A DNA stretch of 64,000 bases from Stutzerimonas stutzeri (GCA_002345575.1 DDVX01000008.1:53695-117694); one strand, 5' to 3'; positions 41,388 to 50,841 are shown, counted from the stretch's first letter. The notes: generated by a model not told the origin, from the sequence alone. Numbers and translations: made by a program.

Positions 41388-42269
41388 ATGTCCGTTTCCA
41401 ATGCCCGCAGCACGCTGCATCTGCCCCAGGGCGACTGGCGCACGGTGCTCGACTGCCTGTGCGATCACTTCCCGACCATCGACCGCGCCACCTGGCTCGA
41501 CCGCTTTGCCCGTGGCCGTGTGCTGGGAGCTGACGGGCAGCCGCTGGATGTCACCCAGGCGTACCAAGTCGGTTTGCGTGTCCACTATTTCCGCGAAGTG
41601 CCCAACGAGCAGCCGATCCCCTTCGAGGAACGCATCCTGTATCTCGACGAGCATCTGCTGGTAGCCGACAAGCCACACTTTCTTCCGGTTATGCCGGCTG
41701 GCAGCTACGTCAATGAAACCCTGCTGGCACGACTGAGTAAGCGTTTGGGCAATTCTGATCTGGTGCCGATTCACCGCATCGACCGGCTTACCGCCGGGCT
41801 GGTGCTGTTCTCTACCAACCCCGCCAGCCGTGGCGCCTATCAGGCATTGTTTCGCGAACGGCGGATCGACAAACACTACGAGGCGATCTGCCCAGCGTTG
41901 CCAGAGCTGACCTTCCCGCGCGTGGAGTGCTTGCATATGGTCGACGGCGAGCCCTTCTTTCTGATGCGCAAGGGCGACGGCGAACCCAATAGCGAGACTC
42001 GTATCGAGGTTCTGGAACGGCGGGGTGAGCTATGGCGGTATGCGCTGTACCCAGTCACCGGGCGCAAACACCAGCTGCGGCTGCAGATGGCCACGTTAGG
42101 CGCGGGTATTTGCAACGATCCGTTCTATCCCGAGCTGATCGAGCGTGCCCGACGTGATCGGGACGATTACACCAAGCCGCTGAAACTGCTGGCGCGTGGG
42201 CTCGCCTTCGATGATCCGCTGAGCGGCGCGCCGCGGCGGTTCGAAAGCCAGCTGTCGCTGGACTGGTAG
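41388..42269 (+). CDS. RluA-family RNA pseudouridine synthase
   Basis: The 293-residue enzyme isomerises uridine in RNA. The catalytic Asp is D132 in HRIDRLTAGLVLF. YLDEHLLVADKPHFLPVMPAG precedes it and VTGRKHQLRLQMATLGAGICND is the conserved RluA C-terminal motif. An S4-like N-terminal portion (LDRFARGRVLGADGQPLDVTQAYQ) is present. The start is uncertain: ATG 41388 fits the family N-terminus, though the ribosome site is weak, and an in-frame ATG at 41328 exists. The RNA target cannot be told from sequence. Confidence 0.9.
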   Translation: MSVSNARSTLHLPQGDWRTVLDCLCDHFPTIDRATWLDRFARGRVLGADGQPLDVTQAYQVGLRVHYFREVPNEQPIPFEERILYLDEHLLVADKPHFLPVMPAGSYVNETLLARLSKRLGNSDLVPIHRIDRLTAGLVLFSTNPASRGAYQALFRERRIDKHYEAICPALPELTFPRVECLHMVDGEPFFLMRKGDGEPNSETRIEVLERRGELWRYALYPVTGRKHQLRLQMATLGAGICNDPFYPELIERARRDRDDYTKPLKLLARGLAFDDPLSGAPRRFESQLSLDW

Positions 42270-42333
42270 CGCGCGGTCGCACCTTGGTTGCTGCCTTCGG
42301 TCTGAGGGGGGAGAACCCGAAGCGGAGGCAGCC

Positions 42334-43116
42334 ATGCCCGAAGGGCCATCCATTGTCATCCTGCGCGAACAGCTCGAACCCTTCGTCGGTCAGCGCATTG
42401 AGGTTGCCGAGGGCAATTCGCGCCTGGACAAATCGCATTTGCCCGGTCAGCGCATCGCGGCGGTGCATAGTTGGGGCAAGCACCTGCTGATCGAGCTGGA
42501 GAGCCTGACCATTCGCATCCATCTGCTGCTGTTTGGCAGCTACCGCATCAATGAGCGCAAGGAGTCGGCGCCGCGCCTGCATTTGCTGTTGGAGGGCGGC
42601 GAGCTGAACTTCTACGGCTGCTCCGTGCAATTTATCGAAGGCCCGTTGGCGCAAGCCTATGACTGGAGCATGGATGTGATGAGCGATGCCTGGAGCTCCA
42701 GGCTCACGCTCAAACGCCTGCGCGAACGGCCGAGGCTGCTGGCCTGCGACGCATTGCTGGATCAGTCGTTGTTTGCCGGTTCCGGCAACATCATCAAGAA
42801 CGAGGTGCTGTACCGGGTACGAGTGCATCCGTTGTCGACCGTGGGAGCGCTGCCGGCGACCAAGCTGCGCGAGCTGGTGCGTGAAGCGCGGGCGTATGCC
42901 TTCGACTTCCTTGCCTGGAAGCGCGCCGGAGTGCTCAAGGCGCATTGGCTGGCCCACGCCAAGAGCACTTGCGTGCGCTGCAAGATTCCCCTGGTGAAGG
43001 TACAGGAGTTGGGGCGCAGTCGCCGACGGGCATTCTTCTGCGAGCGTTGTCAGAAACGTTACGGCGTCCCGGATGAGGCGACCGCCGAGTCGCCGCGGGC
43101 GTTGGATCCGGAATAG
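42334..43116 (+). CDS. nei: Endonuclease VIII (DNA glycosylase Nei)
   Basis: Nei removes oxidised pyrimidines and cleaves the abasic site. After Met removal the N-terminal Pro2 nucleophile and Glu3 are present (MPEGP). The 260-residue protein includes a helix-two-turn-helix region (LDQSLFAGSGNIIKNEVLYR) and a C-terminal zinc finger with CVRC and CERC cysteine pairs and an Arg-rich loop. GGAGGC lies upstream of the ATG at 42334. Confidence 0.94.
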   Translation: MPEGPSIVILREQLEPFVGQRIEVAEGNSRLDKSHLPGQRIAAVHSWGKHLLIELESLTIRIHLLLFGSYRINERKESAPRLHLLLEGGELNFYGCSVQFIEGPLAQAYDWSMDVMSDAWSSRLTLKRLRERPRLLACDALLDQSLFAGSGNIIKNEVLYRVRVHPLSTVGALPATKLRELVREARAYAFDFLAWKRAGVLKAHWLAHAKSTCVRCKIPLVKVQELGRSRRRAFFCERCQKRYGVPDEATAESPRALDPE

Positions 43117-43228
43117 ACAGGTTGTTGTGTCAGTTTGTGACCGGCTGGAAATGTCCGCGGTCCAAGGGCTATCGGCCAATCCGATGGCGTAGCAGCATTT
43201 TTCTTCCCCATCTGAACCGGAGCACCCA

Positions 43229-44500
43229 ATGCTGGATCTGGCGGCCGCGTTTATCGCACTGACCACTTTCTTCTCCTTTCTCAACTACCGCTTCGTCCAT
43301 TTGCCGCCGACTATCGGGGTGATGATTTCGGCCATGGTGCTGTCGCTGGTGGTGCACGGCGTCGCCGCCCTGGGCTATCCGGTACTGGAAGACGAAGTGC
43401 AGGAGCTGATCCGGCAGATCGACTTTTCCGATGTGCTGATGACCTGGTTTCTGCCGGCGCTATTGTTCGCCGGCGCCCTGCACGTCAACCTCGACGATCT
43501 GCGCAGCTACCGCTGGCATATCGGCCTGTTGGCCACCGCCGGCGTGCTGTTGTCTACTTTCGTCGCCGCAGGGCTGGCCTACAGCATTTTCCAGGCCTTC
43601 GGCTGGCATGTGCATTTCATCTACTGCCTGCTGTTCGGCGCGCTGATTTCGCCTACCGATCCCATCGCGGTGATGGGCATTCTCAAGAGTAGCGGGGCGC
43701 CCAAGCCGCTGCAGACCACCATCGTCGGCGAGTCGTTATTCAATGATGGCACCGCGGTGGTGCTGTTCAGCATCCTGCTCGGCGTGCTGACCCTGGGCGA
43801 AGTGCCGACGGCGGAAGAAGTCGGCGTGTTGTTTCTCAAGGAGGCAGTCGGTGGTGTGGTCTTCGGCTTGGTGCTGGGCTTTGCCGGCTTCTTTCTGATG
43901 CGTCAGGTGGATGAGCACCAGCCAACCATCATGCTGACCCTGGCGCTGGTTTTGGGCGGCTCGGCACTGGCGACACACCTACACGTCTCTGCGCCCATCG
44001 TCATGGTGGTGGCCGGTCTGGTCATCGGTAACCAGGGGCGACGCAAGGCGATGAGTGATCATACGCGCCGCTACGTGGACGGCTTTTGGGAGGTGATCGA
44101 CGAGATCCTCAATGCGCTGCTGTTCGCGCTGATTGGCCTGGAGCTGTTGGTGCTGCCCTTGGGTTGGCTGCAGTTCCTCGCCGCGCTGGCTCTGGGCTTG
44201 GCAGTGCTGCTGTCACGCTTCGTTACCGTAGCGGCCATCATCAACATGCTGCGCCGGATACGTGGCCGCGACCGCCGTACCGGCGCGGGCGTGGTGCGCA
44301 TCCTCACCTGGGGTGGGCTGCGCGGCGGGGTCTCGGTGGCGCTGGCACTATCCCTGCCGCTGGGCGAGGAGCGTGACCTGCTGTTGAGCCTGACCTATAT
44401 CGTGGTGCTGGTATCGATCCTGGCGCAGGGGCTGAGCATTGGTCGGGTGGTTCGTGCCTTCTACGGGAGTGAGCCCAAGCAGGAGGAATCCACGCATTGA
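43229..44500 (+). CDS. CPA1-family cation/proton antiporter (NhaP-like)
   Basis: The 423-residue inner membrane protein has about 12 helices. Motifs of the CPA1 family are present: LISPTDPIAVMGIL with the ion-site Asp, and GESLFNDGTAVVLFSILLG. LTWGGLRGGVSVALALSLP matches the conserved late-helix Arg region. It probably exchanges Na+ or K+ for protons, and direction and ion preference cannot be decided from sequence. The first residues (MLDLAAAFIALTTFFSFLNYRF) are a membrane helix, which supports this start. Confidence 0.92.
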   Translation: MLDLAAAFIALTTFFSFLNYRFVHLPPTIGVMISAMVLSLVVHGVAALGYPVLEDEVQELIRQIDFSDVLMTWFLPALLFAGALHVNLDDLRSYRWHIGLLATAGVLLSTFVAAGLAYSIFQAFGWHVHFIYCLLFGALISPTDPIAVMGILKSSGAPKPLQTTIVGESLFNDGTAVVLFSILLGVLTLGEVPTAEEVGVLFLKEAVGGVVFGLVLGFAGFFLMRQVDEHQPTIMLTLALVLGGSALATHLHVSAPIVMVVAGLVIGNQGRRKAMSDHTRRYVDGFWEVIDEILNALLFALIGLELLVLPLGWLQFLAALALGLAVLLSRFVTVAAIINMLRRIRGRDRRTGAGVVRILTWGGLRGGVSVALALSLPLGEERDLLLSLTYIVVLVSILAQGLSIGRVVRAFYGSEPKQEESTH

Positions 44501-44563
44501 CGCTCGCTGTCGTAATCCCGGAATCTCGTGTGCGGTTCCATTCATCCGACCTGTGAGGTGGCA

Positions 44564-44974
44564 ATGCGCAAGTTGATCTGGGGAGCGCTGGCGCTGTTCG
44601 CTGCTTGCGCGACGGCGGCCGAAACGTTGGTCCTGCAGCTGGACGGGCATCAGCTCCAGGCCGAATACGCCAGCACACCGGCCCAGCGTGAGCGTGGACT
44701 GATGGAGCGCACCGAGTTGGCCGCCGATAGCGGCATGCTGTTTCGCTTCGACGATTTCCGTCGCCATTGCCTATGGATGAAGAACACGCCGCTGCCGCTG
44801 TCGGCTGCGTTTCTCGATGAGCAAGGGCGCATCGTCGATCTGATCGATCTTGAGCCGCTGAGCGAAACGATCCGCTGCTCGCGCAAGCCGGCGCGCTATG
44901 CGCTGGAGGCCAACCAGGGCTGGTTCGAAGGCCAGGGGATTAGTGAGGGGACTCAGGTATCGGGAATTCCTTAG
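44564..44974 (+). CDS. DUF192 secreted protein
   Basis: The 136-residue protein has a signal peptide (LIWGALALFAACATAAE) followed by a DUF192 domain (EYASTPAQRERGLMERTELAADSGMLF, FRRHCLWMKNTPLPLSAAFLD, YALEANQGWFEGQGI). DUF192 proteins are small, exported and of unknown function. GAGGTG lies upstream of ATG 44564; an in-frame start at 44528 would bury the signal peptide. It follows the antiporter by about 60 nt and may be co-transcribed. Confidence 0.88.
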   Translation: MRKLIWGALALFAACATAAETLVLQLDGHQLQAEYASTPAQRERGLMERTELAADSGMLFRFDDFRRHCLWMKNTPLPLSAAFLDEQGRIVDLIDLEPLSETIRCSRKPARYALEANQGWFEGQGISEGTQVSGIP

Positions 44975-45050
44975 CGATAACCTCCCGGTGGAAAGGTCGT
45001 GTTGTTTCGTAGAGTGGATAACGGCGAAGCCTTAACCACCGAGCCCCGGC

Positions 45051-45518
45051 TCAATCCAGCGGCAATTCGGTCGTCCGCTTAACCTCACTCATGGCGATAT
45101 GCGAGTGCGCCTCCTGCACATGGGGTTGCTGCAGCAGTTGATCGCGCAGAAAGCGCTCATAGGCATCGATGTCCCTAGCCACTACCTTGAGCAGGTAGTC
45201 CGATTCACCGGCCATAGTGTGGCACTCCAACACCTCGGGATAGCCCACCACCGCCCGTTCGAATTCATCCAGGTTGCTGCGCCCGTGGGCGGAGAGCTTG
45301 ATGTTGACGAACACCGTCATGTTCAGCCCGAGCTTTTTCGGGTTGAGCAGGGCGACCTTGCGTTCGATCAACCCTTCTTCCTGCATGCGGTTGATCCGCC
45401 GCCAGCATGGTGACTGCGAAAGCTCCACCTTCTCGGCGATTTCCGCAGCGGACAGGTCGGCGTTGTGCTGCAACAGCAGAAGAATCTTGCGGTCGATGCT
45501 GCTCAGCGGTGTCTGCAT
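45051..45518 (-). CDS. Lrp/AsnC-family transcriptional regulator
   Basis: The 155-residue protein has an N-terminal HTH (SSIDRKILLLLQHNADLSAAEIAEKVELSQSPCWRRINRMQEEG) and a C-terminal ligand-binding RAM domain (VTVFVNIKL region, then ECHTMAGESDYLLKVVARDIDAYERFL). Lrp-type proteins respond to amino acids. It is divergent from the indolepyruvate oxidoreductase gene, which suggests it controls that gene in response to an aromatic or branched-chain amino acid. ATG 45518 was chosen over an upstream start because family homology begins there. Confidence 0.9.
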   Translation of the reverse strand: MQTPLSSIDRKILLLLQHNADLSAAEIAEKVELSQSPCWRRINRMQEEGLIERKVALLNPKKLGLNMTVFVNIKLSAHGRSNLDEFERAVVGYPEVLECHTMAGESDYLLKVVARDIDAYERFLRDQLLQQPHVQEAHSHIAMSEVKRTTELPLD

Positions 45519-45667
45519 GGCTGTTCCTGCTTTATTGTTTTTGGTGGATTGATCATGCGCACAACGGCGCATATACCGCAAAAATAGAAAGGAAATCCCC
45601 GCTCGTCACGGCCAGACTCATAGCAGATGCGAAAAAGCGGGTGATCCCCCTGCGGTTTTCGCCAGGC

Positions 45668-45688
45668 GGGCGGCACAAAATGCCGCCC
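45668..45688 (+). promoter_or_regulatory. Strong leader hairpin before the iorAB fusion gene
   Basis: GGGCGGCA-caaaa-TGCCGCCC is a perfect 8-bp GC-rich stem ending 28 nt before the start codon at 45717. It has no T tract. It lies in the probable 5' leader and could affect mRNA stability or translation; GGAG at 45707-45710 is the ribosome site. Confidence 0.45.
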
Positions 45689-45716
45689 AGACTCCGAACA
45701 ACAATAGGAGCGCCCC

Positions 45717-48700
45717 ATGACTCTGGCCGAGATCCGTCTGGACGACAAATACCGGCTTGCGACCGGTCACCTGTACCTCACCGGCACCCAGGCGCTGACC
45801 CGTCTGCCGATGCTTCAGCATCAGCGCGATCAGGCGCGCGGGCTGAATACCGGTGGCTTTATTTCGGGCTATCGCGGCTCGCCCCTGGGCGGGCTGGACA
45901 AGAGCCTCTGGGATGCCCGCGACTACCTCAAGCAGCACGCCATCCATTTCCAGCCGGGCGTCAACGAAGAACTGGCCGCCACCGCAGTGTGGGGCAGCCA
46001 GCAGGCCAATCTGTTTCCCGGTGCGAAATACGACGGCGTGTTTGCCATGTGGTACGGCAAGGGGCCGGGCGTGGACCGTGCTGGCGACGTGTTCAAGCAC
46101 GGCAACGCCGCCGGCGTCGCGCCCCATGGCGGCGTACTGCTGCTGGCCGGTGACGATCACGGCTGCAAGTCCTCAACGTTGCCGCATCAGAGCGAGCACG
46201 CGTTTATTGCCGCTTCGATCCCGGTGCTGAACCCGTCCAACGTTCAGGAGATCCTCGACTACGGGATCATCGGCTGGGAGCTGTCGCGTTATTCCGGCTG
46301 CTGGGTGGCGCTCAAGACCATCGCCGAAAATGTCGACTCATCCGCCGTGGTGGAGGTCGATCCTTTGCGCATGCAGACTCGTATCCCGCTGGATTTCGAG
46401 CTACCTGAGGATGGTGTGCATATCCGCTGGCCAGACCCGCCGCTGTTGCAGGAAAAACGCCTGAACCTCTACAAGATCTACGCCGCCCGGGCCTTTGCGC
46501 GCGCCAACAATCTCAACCGGGTGATGCTGGATTCGCCGAATTCGCGCCTGGGCATCATCACCACCGGAAAATCCTACCTCGACGTGCGCCAGGCGCTGGA
46601 CGACCTGGGCCTGGATGAAGCCTTGTGCGCCGCGGTCGGCCTGCGGGTGCTCAAGGTCGGCATGAGCTGGCCGCTTGAGCCGGTCTCGGTGCACGAGTTC
46701 GCCCAGGGGCTGGACGAGATTCTGGTGGTCGAGGAAAAGCGCAGCATCATCGAGGACCAGCTCACCGGCCAGCTCTACAACTGGCCAGTGGACAAGCGTC
46801 CGCGAGTGGTCGGCGAGTTCGACGAACAGGGCGTTTCGCTGCTGCCTAACCTCAGCGAACTGACCCCGGCGATGATTGCTCGGGTTATCGCCAAGCGCCT
46901 TGCGCCGATCTACACCAGCGAGAGCATCCTGACTCGCCTGGCCTTTCTCGATGCCAAGGAAAAGGCCCTGGCTGCGCGCAGCTATAGCACCGTGCGCACG
47001 CCGCATTACTGTTCCGGCTGCCCGCACAACACCTCGACCAAGGTGCCCGAGGGCAGCCGTGCCTCGGCCGGCATCGGTTGTCACTACATGGTGCAGTGGA
47101 TGGACCGGCGCACCGAAACCTTCACCCAGATGGGTGGCGAGGGCGTCAACTGGATCGGCCAGGCGCCGTTCACCGACACGCCGCACATTTTCCAGAATCT
47201 GGGCGATGGCACCTACTTCCACTCCGGCAGCCTGGCGGTGCGTGCGGCCGTGGCGTCGGGGGTGAACATCACCTTCAAGATTCTCTACAACGACGCCGTG
47301 GCCATGACCGGTGGGCAGCCTATCGACGGCGAGCTGCGGGTCGACCAGCTCAGTCGCCAGGTGGCCGATGAGGGCGTCAAGCGCATCGCCATCGTCAGCG
47401 ACGAGCCGGAGAAGTACACCCGTCGCGACAGCTTCGCGGCCAACGCCAGCTTCCATCACCGGCGCGAGCTGGACGCCGTACAGCGCGAACTGCGCGAGTT
47501 CAAGGGCGTCTCGGTGATCATCTACGACCAGACCTGCGCCACCGAGAAGCGCCGCCGGCGCAAGCGCGGCAAGCTGGCGGACCCGGCCAAGCGCGTATTC
47601 ATCAACCCTGCGGTTTGCGAGGGCTGCGGCGACTGCGGCGAGAAATCCAACTGCCTGTCGATACTGCCGCTGGAGACCGAGCTGGGGCGCAAGCGCGAGA
47701 TCGACCAGAACGCCTGCAACAAGGACTACTCCTGCGTCGAAGGTTTCTGCCCGAGCTTCGTCACCGTGCACGGTGGCGGTCTGCGCAAACCGAAAGCGGT
47801 GGCGCAGGGGGCTGAGACGGCCGCCTTGCCGGAGCCGAAGCAGCCTTCCCTGGAGCGGCCATGGAACGTGCTGATCCCCGGTGTCGGCGGCAGTGGCGTG
47901 ACCACTCTCGGCGCGTTGCTGGGCATGGCCGCGCATCTGGAAGGCAAAGGCTGCACGGTGCTTGACCAGGCTGGGCTGGCGCAGAAATTCGGCCCTGTAA
48001 CCACCCACGTGCGCATCGCAGCGAAACAGGGCGATATTTACGCCGTACGCATTGCCGCCGGTGAGGCGGATCTGTTGCTCGGGTGCGACCTGATCGTCGC
48101 CGCCGGTGATGAATCGCTGACGCGGCTGAACGAGCGGACCAGCAACGCGGTGGTCAATAGCCACGAGTCGGCCACTGCCGAGTTCACCCGCAATCCTGAT
48201 GCCCAAGTGCCAGGCGCAGCCATGCGCCAGGCGATCAGCGATGCGGTTGGGGCTGAGAAGACTCACTTCGTCGACGCCACCCGGCTGGCAACGCGGCTTA
48301 TGGGCGATAGCATCGCCACCAACCTGTTTCTGCTCGGCTTCGCCTACCAACGGGGGCTGGTACCGGTATCCGCCGAGGCCATCGAAAAGGCCATTGAGCT
48401 GAACGACATGGCCACCGAACTCAACCGCCAGGCTTTCCGTTGGGGGCGCCGTGCGGTGCTGGAGCCTGAGCGCGTGGAGCAATTGGCGTATCCGCAAGAG
48501 ATGGCAGAGCCTAGTCTGGCCGAACCGATCTGCCGGAGCCTCGAAGAAATCGTCAACTGGCGCGTCGACTTTCTCACTCAATATCAAGGTAAAGCGCTGG
48601 CCCGTCGTTATCGTCGGTTGGTGGAGCGCGTTCGCGAGGCCGATACGGCCGATGATCTGGCGCTGTCCAAGGCGGTGGCGCGTTACTACTTCAAGTTGCT

Positions 48701-49202
48701 GGCCTACAAGGACGAGTACGAGGTGGCGCGGTTGTACAGCGAGCCCGAGTTCCGCCAGCAGCTCGAGGCACAGTTCGAGGGTGACTACCGGTTGCAATTT
48801 CATCTGGCTCCGGCTTGGCTGGCCAAACGCGATGCTGTGACCGGTGAGCCGCGCAAGCGCGAGTTCGGCCCGTGGATGCTCGATGCTTTCGGCATGTTGG
48901 CGAAATTTCGCTTTCTGCGCGGGACACTGCTGGATCCTTTCGGTTACGGTCACGATCGTCGTGTGGAACGGCAGCTAATCGTCGATTACGAGAAGACCTT
49001 GGGCGAGCTGTTGGCTCGACTCAAGCCGACCAACTACCGCACCGCCGTGGCCATCGCCGCACTGCCCGAACAGATTCGCGGCTACGGCCCGGTGAAGGAG
49101 CGCAGCATCGCCAAGGCGCGGCAGCAGGAAAAATTGCTCCGCGAGCGTTTCGACAAGGGCGATGAGGTGCAGAATGTGCGGCTGTTCCAGCCCGCGGCGT
49201 GA
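45717..49202 (+). CDS. Indolepyruvate ferredoxin oxidoreductase, fused alpha-beta
   Basis: This 1161-residue enzyme joins IorA and IorB. It oxidatively decarboxylates aryl-pyruvates (from Trp, Phe, Tyr) to aryl-acetyl-CoA using thiamine diphosphate and ferredoxin. The N-terminal pyrimidine-binding part has ISGYRGSPLGGLD. The TPP site near residues 480-540 has GGEGVNWIG, LGDGTYFHSG and NDAVAMTGGQ. A Cys-rich cluster lies near 630-680 (CEGCGDCG and ACNKDYSCVEGFC). The gamma-type domain begins at IPGVGGSGVTTLGALLGMAA near residue 720. It is adjacent to an amino acid dehydrogenase that could supply its substrate. Confidence 0.93.
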   Translation: MTLAEIRLDDKYRLATGHLYLTGTQALTRLPMLQHQRDQARGLNTGGFISGYRGSPLGGLDKSLWDARDYLKQHAIHFQPGVNEELAATAVWGSQQANLFPGAKYDGVFAMWYGKGPGVDRAGDVFKHGNAAGVAPHGGVLLLAGDDHGCKSSTLPHQSEHAFIAASIPVLNPSNVQEILDYGIIGWELSRYSGCWVALKTIAENVDSSAVVEVDPLRMQTRIPLDFELPEDGVHIRWPDPPLLQEKRLNLYKIYAARAFARANNLNRVMLDSPNSRLGIITTGKSYLDVRQALDDLGLDEALCAAVGLRVLKVGMSWPLEPVSVHEFAQGLDEILVVEEKRSIIEDQLTGQLYNWPVDKRPRVVGEFDEQGVSLLPNLSELTPAMIARVIAKRLAPIYTSESILTRLAFLDAKEKALAARSYSTVRTPHYCSGCPHNTSTKVPEGSRASAGIGCHYMVQWMDRRTETFTQMGGEGVNWIGQAPFTDTPHIFQNLGDGTYFHSGSLAVRAAVASGVNITFKILYNDAVAMTGGQPIDGELRVDQLSRQVADEGVKRIAIVSDEPEKYTRRDSFAANASFHHRRELDAVQRELREFKGVSVIIYDQTCATEKRRRRKRGKLADPAKRVFINPAVCEGCGDCGEKSNCLSILPLETELGRKREIDQNACNKDYSCVEGFCPSFVTVHGGGLRKPKAVAQGAETAALPEPKQPSLERPWNVLIPGVGGSGVTTLGALLGMAAHLEGKGCTVLDQAGLAQKFGPVTTHVRIAAKQGDIYAVRIAAGEADLLLGCDLIVAAGDESLTRLNERTSNAVVNSHESATAEFTRNPDAQVPGAAMRQAISDAVGAEKTHFVDATRLATRLMGDSIATNLFLLGFAYQRGLVPVSAEAIEKAIELNDMATELNRQAFRWGRRAVLEPERVEQLAYPQEMAEPSLAEPICRSLEEIVNWRVDFLTQYQGKALARRYRRLVERVREADTADDLALSKAVARYYFKLLAYKDEYEVARLYSEPEFRQQLEAQFEGDYRLQFHLAPAWLAKRDAVTGEPRKREFGPWMLDAFGMLAKFRFLRGTLLDPFGYGHDRRVERQLIVDYEKTLGELLARLKPTNYRTAVAIAALPEQIRGYGPVKERSIAKARQQEKLLRERFDKGDEVQNVRLFQPAA

Positions 49203-49225
49203 TGGTGGCAGGCCTGCTGTGCGCT

Positions 49226-49306
49226 GTAATCGCCGCGGGGCGGCTCCCACGGGCTTGGTATGTGCTGGCTGTTTTGTGGGAGGCCCGCCCTCGGGACGGT
49301 GCTTTT
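49226..49306. repeat. REP-like units between iorAB and the dehydrogenase gene
   Basis: CGCCGCGGGGCGGCTCCCAC and GTTTTGTGGGAGGCCCGCCC are two REP-type palindromes in the 176-nt gap. They may separate the transcripts of the two genes. Confidence 0.65.
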
Positions 49307-49378
49307 TACTGTTTCGATTCGAACTCATTCCAAGGCCCTTCGCGCGGGCCAAACTAACAGCGATCAACGAGGTAGACC

Positions 49379-50464
49379 ATGTCCGTATTCGCGCACCCCG
49401 ATTTCGACCAGCACGAGCAGGTGGTCTTCTGCCATGACCAGGCATCGGGGCTCAAGGCCATCATCGCCATCCACAACACACGGCTTGGTCCGGCCTTGGG
49501 CGGTTGCCGGATGTTCCCTTACGCCACTGAGGCTGACGCCTTGCGCGATGTGCTGCGGCTGTCGCGCGGGATGACGCTCAAGTCCTCGCTAGCCGGCCTG
49601 CCGCTGGGTGGCGGCAAGTCGGTGATCATCGGCGATCCGCATACCGGCAAGAGCCAGGCGTTGCTCCAGGCCATGGGTGATTTTGTTGAAACCCTCGGCG
49701 GACGCTACATCACCGCCGCTGACCTGGGCACCGGTGACGCCGAAATGCAGGCCTTCGCCCAGCGCACCAAGCATGTGGTCGGTGCGGCGCCTCGCACTAC
49801 TCTGGACGGCAGCATTGCCAGCGGCGATCCGTCGCCCTCGACGGCGCTCGGTGTATTCGTTGGCCTGCAGGAAGCGGTACGCCAGCGCCTCGGTCATGGG
49901 GACCTGGCCGGCCTGAAAGTTGCGGTCCAGGGCGTGGGCCATGTCGGCCTGGGCCTGGCGCGACGGCTCAAGGCAGCCGGCGCCGAGCTGTGGGTTTGCG
50001 ACATCTTCGACGCCAACGTGCAGCGCGTAATGGATGAGCTGGACGTGCATGTGGTGCGCCCGCAGGATATCTACGGGCTCGACGTAGACGTATTTGCACC
50101 CTGCGCCATGGGCGGCATTCTCAATGAACAGACCCTGGAAGTGCTGCGAGCCCCGGTGATCGCTGGCGCTGCCAACAACCAGCTGGCCACACCGGCGATC
50201 GGCGAGGCGCTGCGCCAGCGCAATCAGCTCTGGGCGCCGGATTATGCGCTTAACGCGGGCGGCATTATCGACGTCTACTACCAACGCAGCGGCGGCAGCG
50301 CCGTGCAGATCGACAGCCATGTATGCAGTATCGGTGACACGCTCAGGGAGATCTTCTCCCGCGCCCGCGCCAGTGGTGAATCGACCTCGGTAATCGCCGA
50401 CCGTCTGGCCATCGAACGGCTCGACGCGGTCGGGCAGCCTGAAGCGCTTCGTCAGCACGCCTAA
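49379..50464 (+). CDS. Leu/Phe/Val-type amino acid dehydrogenase
   Basis: The 361-residue enzyme is of the leucine dehydrogenase class, which reversibly deaminates an amino acid to a 2-oxo acid with NAD+. Conserved Lys68 and Lys80 are in GMTLKSSLAGLPLGGGKS. The Rossmann motif is VQGVGHVGLGLA near residue 182, and AGAANNQL is also present. PAO1 ldh (PA3418) is similar. Leu and Phe dehydrogenases cannot be separated by eye. The place between iorAB and hpd makes an aromatic substrate plausible. A terminator follows 40 nt after the stop. Confidence 0.9.
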   Translation: MSVFAHPDFDQHEQVVFCHDQASGLKAIIAIHNTRLGPALGGCRMFPYATEADALRDVLRLSRGMTLKSSLAGLPLGGGKSVIIGDPHTGKSQALLQAMGDFVETLGGRYITAADLGTGDAEMQAFAQRTKHVVGAAPRTTLDGSIASGDPSPSTALGVFVGLQEAVRQRLGHGDLAGLKVAVQGVGHVGLGLARRLKAAGAELWVCDIFDANVQRVMDELDVHVVRPQDIYGLDVDVFAPCAMGGILNEQTLEVLRAPVIAGAANNQLATPAIGEALRQRNQLWAPDYALNAGGIIDVYYQRSGGSAVQIDSHVCSIGDTLREIFSRARASGESTSVIADRLAIERLDAVGQPEALRQHA

Positions 50465-50503
50465 AAAGCGCCATCCGGGCTACGCCAGCCCTGCAAAAAA
50501 CAT

Positions 50504-50536
50504 GACGGCCCGCCAGATGCATTTGGCGGGCCGTTT
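50504..50536 (+). terminator. Strong hairpin terminator after the dehydrogenase gene
   Basis: ACGGCCCGCCA and TGGCGGGCCGT form an 11-bp stem with a short loop followed by TTTACG. The T tract is short, but the stem is very stable. Confidence 0.75.
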
Positions 50537-50841
50537 ACGTTTGCGCCAGTGCAACTGAGTTCGCAGGTCGGCAGCAGCCGGTTTAAACACTGAAGTGATA
50601 TGGGGTGCGGCAGGTTGTCGCATCACCTTGTCAACTTTTCGTTACGCCTGGAAAGCGCTGGAGCTGCGCCCTGACGGGGTTTTGGCCGTGTAACGAGAAG
50701 CTGACGCACCCGCATCTGGCAACGCAGACGCCTGGCCGCTTTGGACGCTTGTTACCGCTGCCGCACTGGTTTGTTATGCCTCCAGCACCTTGTGCAGGTC
50801 TACCCGCCCTGGTCAGTCCCAAAACAACAACAGGAGGCGAG
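50537..50841 (+). promoter_or_regulatory. hpd upstream region with candidate TyrR/PhhR box
   Basis: This 305-nt region has no gene. TGTAAC-GAGAAG-CTGACG at 50689-50706 has the TGTAA-N8-AC spacing of TyrR-type boxes, with an imperfect right half. A similar imperfect box lies upstream of phhA at 62214. I see no clear -35/-10 pair. AGGAGG at 50832-50837 is the hpd ribosome site. Confidence 0.4.

Noticed and set aside
45010..45050. Another GTAGGGTGGA repeat copy (GTAGAGTGGATAACGGCG)
   Set aside because: Only the left end is recognisable and no closing TCCACCCTAC is present, so it was not listed as an element.
46401..48953. An 850-codon open frame on the minus strand
   Set aside because: It is antisense to the iorAB fusion, which has all its motifs, and the antisense product is low-complexity with no family signature.
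50605..50841. N-terminal extension of hpd
   Set aside because: It is in frame but lacks homology to Hpd, contains the candidate regulatory box, and a perfect AGGAGG precedes the downstream ATG.
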